64,000 nt of DNA, from assembly GCA_951640165.1 (NCBI GenBank), contig OX621260.1, positions 21,594,001 through 21,658,000 on the forward strand, written 5' to 3'. Both the position numbers and the translations under genes were made by a program. Below the pieces are notes generated by a model. That model was not told where the DNA came from, ran no database searches, and saw only the letters and a program-made list of their open reading frames with translations. This document shows positions 61,541 through 64,000 of the stretch, piece by piece. Position 1 is the stretch's first letter, and the number at the start of each line of letters is the position of its first letter. The DNA comes from Pseudoips prasinana (lineage: Eukaryota; Arthropoda; Insecta; Lepidoptera; Nolidae).

Positions 61541-62030
61541 TTATCATTTATGAGATCGGTTATACAATACAAGATAACAGTAAATATATTTTTAAGGTTT
61601 GTTGGTTAGTTAAAACGCTATTTTATATATTTTAGTGTAAAAGAAATTCTTTCTTAGGCCACACAGTGGTAGGGACCACACTTGTAAATTGGTCTTGGCC
61701 GAGGAGTTGACGTTCAAACGCAAAATTTAGATACTTTATGATGAGGACTAGCCGAATCACTCCCATGTATTCTCCTCCCATTCAACGATTTTGCGTAGTT
61801 TTCGAGATAGAATTTTTTTATAGATTTTTTATCGTAAATTTCACCTAAGATCAGTTTTCTATTTTTTTCTCGTTCTGTTGAACATTTCTGGTTCAGTTTT
61901 TTTGTGATAACTAATAAGCATAGTTTAACCTTACACCCTAAAAGTATGGTTTGTCTAATCATTGCAGAACTGACTTAGAATTTAAGTTTAAAATTAAGTA
62001 AAAGTTCAAAATTAGGGTTTGATGCAGGAT
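61541..62030. other. No recognised feature
   Basis: An 82-codon minus frame (61714-61962) is lysine/isoleucine-rich without motif. Confidence 0.35.
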
Positions 62031-62080
62031 TCAGGAGATTACCCTATGCGGGCGTTGTATATATATCTTTTAATGACAAC

Positions 62081-62271
62081 AACGCCCGCCCTAGGGAATA
62101 TGATCCCTGTGTCGCGGGGTACTTTACAAACATATAATAGACGGACACAAATTACATCCAGACTCAGAACAACTATTTATGGGTCACACAAATTGTGGTC
62201 CGGGGTGGGACTCGAACCCGCGACACGAAGCAGCGAGGCGACTGTCTTAGCCGCTGCGCTACACGTGCAGT
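62081..62271 (-). mobile_element. SINE-C copy with an inverted tail fragment beside it
   Basis: Head TGTAGCGCAGCGGCTAAGAC on minus, B-box GGTTCGAGTCCC; a plus-strand SINE-C tail (TGCGGGCGTTG) lies at 62032-62057, tail to tail. Confidence 0.8.
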
Positions 62272-62589
62272 ATATTGTGGTCGTCACCTTTGCCAAACAG
62301 CGCTGTATTATGTGCGTCACTAACCGTGCATATATATAACTAAAGTATCAAGTCGTTCTGCACCGGCTTGACTTGTGTATTAATCTTCGTCACAAGTCCT
62401 ATCCTATTTATGTGCTCGTTAAGCAGATGATTAGGTGATTTGCATGTCTTGCGTCTTATTATGCAAGCAGGGACTGTGTTAAATGAGACACGCCTTTTAA
62501 GACTTTAAACTAGACACATTAATACTACTTATCTTCAGGTAATATAGCAGATGTTGGTCGACTGTTGAAAGAAAAGAAATTATAATACT
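62272..62589. other. No recognised feature
   Basis: No gene or repeat recognised. Confidence 0.35.
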
Positions 62590-62770
62590 ACAAACATGTT
62601 CTGACTATTTACAAACGCTTTTTTAAAGTCTACGTGGGTCATGGGTTTATTCAAGGCTAGAGTGAACAGGCATCTTATGGGTACGCGCGGTCGATCTTCG
62701 ACTATATCTTCACTTGCCATCAGGTGAGATCGTGGTCAAGCGCAAACCCATTCAGCATAAAAAAAAGAAT
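62590..62770 (+). repeat. LINE C-terminal/3' remnant
   Basis: Encodes GLFKARVNRHLMGTRG-like residues (as LFKARVNRHL), then TTGCCATCAGGTGAGATCG and an A-run; typical C-terminus of an insect CR1-like RT (recall). Confidence 0.5.
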
Positions 62771-62799
62771 AAAAACCTTTTTTATTTTATTTTATGTTG

Positions 62800-62925
62800 T
62801 CTAGTGCTTAGTGACCCTGACTGTCACAGGTCGTGGGTTCGATTCCCACCCGGGACAAAGCGTTGCGTTATGAACTCGAGTAATTGTTCTGTGTCTGGAT
62901 ATAATTTATGTATTAATAGCTGACC
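62800..62925 (+). mobile_element. SINE-O head fragment
   Basis: GTCGTGGGTTCGATTCCCAC and TTCTGTGTCTGGATATAATT. Confidence 0.55.
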
Positions 62926-63476
62926 CGGCAAAATTTGTACTGCCTCAATCAATAAATAAAAGGCCAAAACTTTTGTTTTAGTAAACGTTTATATAGGAAA
63001 AAGAAAAGCTATTTTTCCCGGCTATTATTCAATTTTTTTCTCACCTTTTGAGCCTTCCCTAGACCTCCACGAACATTTTCTCACCTTTTGAGCCTTCCCT
63101 AGACCTCCACGAACATTTTCTCACCTTTTGAGCCTTCCCTAGACCTCCACGAACATTTTCTCACCTTTTGAGCCTTCCCTAGACCTCCACGAACATTTTC
63201 TCACCTTTTGAGCCTTCCCTAGACCTCCACGAACATTTTCTCACCTTTTGAGCCTTCCCTAGACCTCCACGAACATTTTCTCACCTTTTGAGCCTTCCCT
63301 AGACCTCCACGAACATTTTCTCACCTTTTGAGCCTTCCCTAGACCTCCACGAACATTTTCTCACCTTTTGAGCCTTCCCTAGACCTCCACGAACATTTAA
63401 AGACCAAGATAAGATACATCTGTTCAGCCGTTCTCGAGTTTTAGTGAAACTAACGAACAGCAATTGATTTTTATAT
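62922..63476 (-). mobile_element. Helitron-like element with internal 40-bp repeats
   Basis: On the minus strand starts TATATAAAAATCAATTGCTG and ends TTTGCCGGGTCAGCTAT. The start resembles the element at 53825-54073. Confidence 0.65.
63041..63398. repeat. Nine-copy perfect 40-bp minisatellite
   Basis: The unit contains TCACCTTTTGAGCCTTCCCT followed by AGACCTCCACGAACATTTTC; nine starts at 63041 and every 40 bp to 63361, all identical by eye. Not a multiple of 3 and non-coding. Confidence 0.97.
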
Positions 63477-63489
63477 AATTGTATATAAA

Positions 63490-63610
63490 TAAGTTTGTAT
63501 TTAGAAATATATAAGTATGTTAATCAGTTGCCTGGTTGCCATAGTAAAAGCTCTGCCTAGTTTGGGATGAGATGCCAGAGTGCTAGTTCACCCAAGATAT
63601 TCGTCTTTCA
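63490..63610 (+). mobile_element. SINE-O tail fragment
   Basis: GTTGCCTGGTTGCCATAGTA and TGGGATGAGATGCCAGAGTG. Confidence 0.5.
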
Positions 63611-63689
63611 TATGCATAGGTAAGCGTACTGGATTTTTGGCTTCACGTACTACTGTAGATCCTAAAAGACCCTAAAAAATATTTCTAGT

Positions 63690-63995
63690 ATGGTATTGCG
63701 CTTCCCGGATACAGCGGTTTTCAGCGAGCCTCACAAGATCATCGGACTATCGGCCTTCCGATTCGTGGTCACCCATCTAGAACCTAACTGCACCAGCGAC
63801 CGTCGGTTCCACTAACTATGTGCCCTACCGACTGCTCCAGCTTGGCAATTCTTCAGGCCATATGGCTGGTTTGCTTGTGGATTTCTATATTTCTGATTCC
63901 GGCACACAAGGCAACTTCGAGCATAGCTCTCATAGATCTTTGGGGAGGTCTTTGTCCAGCAGTGGACGTCGTTCGGCTGATATGATAATGAAGAT
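63690..63995. repeat. RTE-type LINE fragments in opposite orientations
   Basis: 63690-63870 is a minus-strand C-terminal block; 63930-63995 is a plus-strand 3' tip (TTTGTCCAGCAGTGGACGTC). Confidence 0.6.
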
Positions 63996-64000
63996 AGATG

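Noticed and set aside
63041..63398. A CRISPR-like or protein-coding repeat array
   Set aside because: There are no unique spacers between units, the unit is 40 bp (frame shifts each copy), and the genome is eukaryotic.

Overview
This window looks like a transposon-dense stretch of a lepidopteran (moth or butterfly) nuclear genome. The evidence is the repeat content: short Helitrons ending in a CG-rich hairpin plus CTAG, tRNA-headed SINEs, the interspersed repeat running from AGGGTTCCGTACC to CACTTGGCCGG, RTE-, CR1/Jockey- and R1-type LINEs, mariners and a BEL/Pao element, together with AT-rich spacers. Family names rest on motif recognition and recall, since no database search was possible. 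I see no convincing host protein gene, rRNA gene or functional tRNA gene. Almost every long open frame belongs to a mobile element.

Layout. 1-7560: the body of a BEL/Pao retrotransposon on the minus strand (gag, protease, RT, RNase H, integrase, envelope-like protein), broken by one stop codon; its 3' end lies off the window. 7556-11775: a CR1/Jockey-like LINE on the plus strand, apparently inserted in the BEL leader, with an LTR-like sequence beyond it (about 11950-12282). 12.8-16.2 kb: SINEs, Helitrons, a large inverted repeat and a MITE. 16.2-19.3 kb: a LINE with an intact 990-residue endonuclease/RT ORF. 19.5-33.5 kb: nested repeats, including a 3.4-kb hAT-like element (8-bp target duplication) that carries a mariner and a fragment of another element. 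33.6-35.4 kb: a tandem array of about 270-bp units interrupted by nested SINEs. 35.4-47 kb: Helitrons, RTE fragments, 5S-rRNA-derived SINEs and a poly(A) retroposon. 47.5-49.0 and 58.7-59.6 kb: two related R1-type LINE remnants. 50.0-52.3 kb: a 5'-truncated LINE with a long poly(A) tail. 52.6-64 kb: more SINEs, Helitrons, a second copy of the retroposon, and a Helitron holding nine perfect 40-bp repeats.

The most informative content is nesting. Several insertions can be dated relative to each other because another copy of the host repeat in the same window shows the empty site: the R1-type LINE in a SINE, MITEs in two SINEs, a 5S SINE inside an interspersed repeat, hAT inside the same repeat class, and a poly(A) retroposon inside an RTE gene. 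The LINEs probably supplied the machinery that moved the SINEs and the retroposon; the MITEs and short Helitrons depend on transposases not encoded here.

Repeat labels used below (mine): SINE-A, -B, -C, -N, -O are tRNA-headed families; 5S-SINE is headed by 5S-rRNA-like sequence; E is the GGTTCCGTACC repeat; Helitron-F, -G, -H are short Helitrons; J is the poly(A) retroposon; K, L, M, P, S, T are other dispersed repeats.
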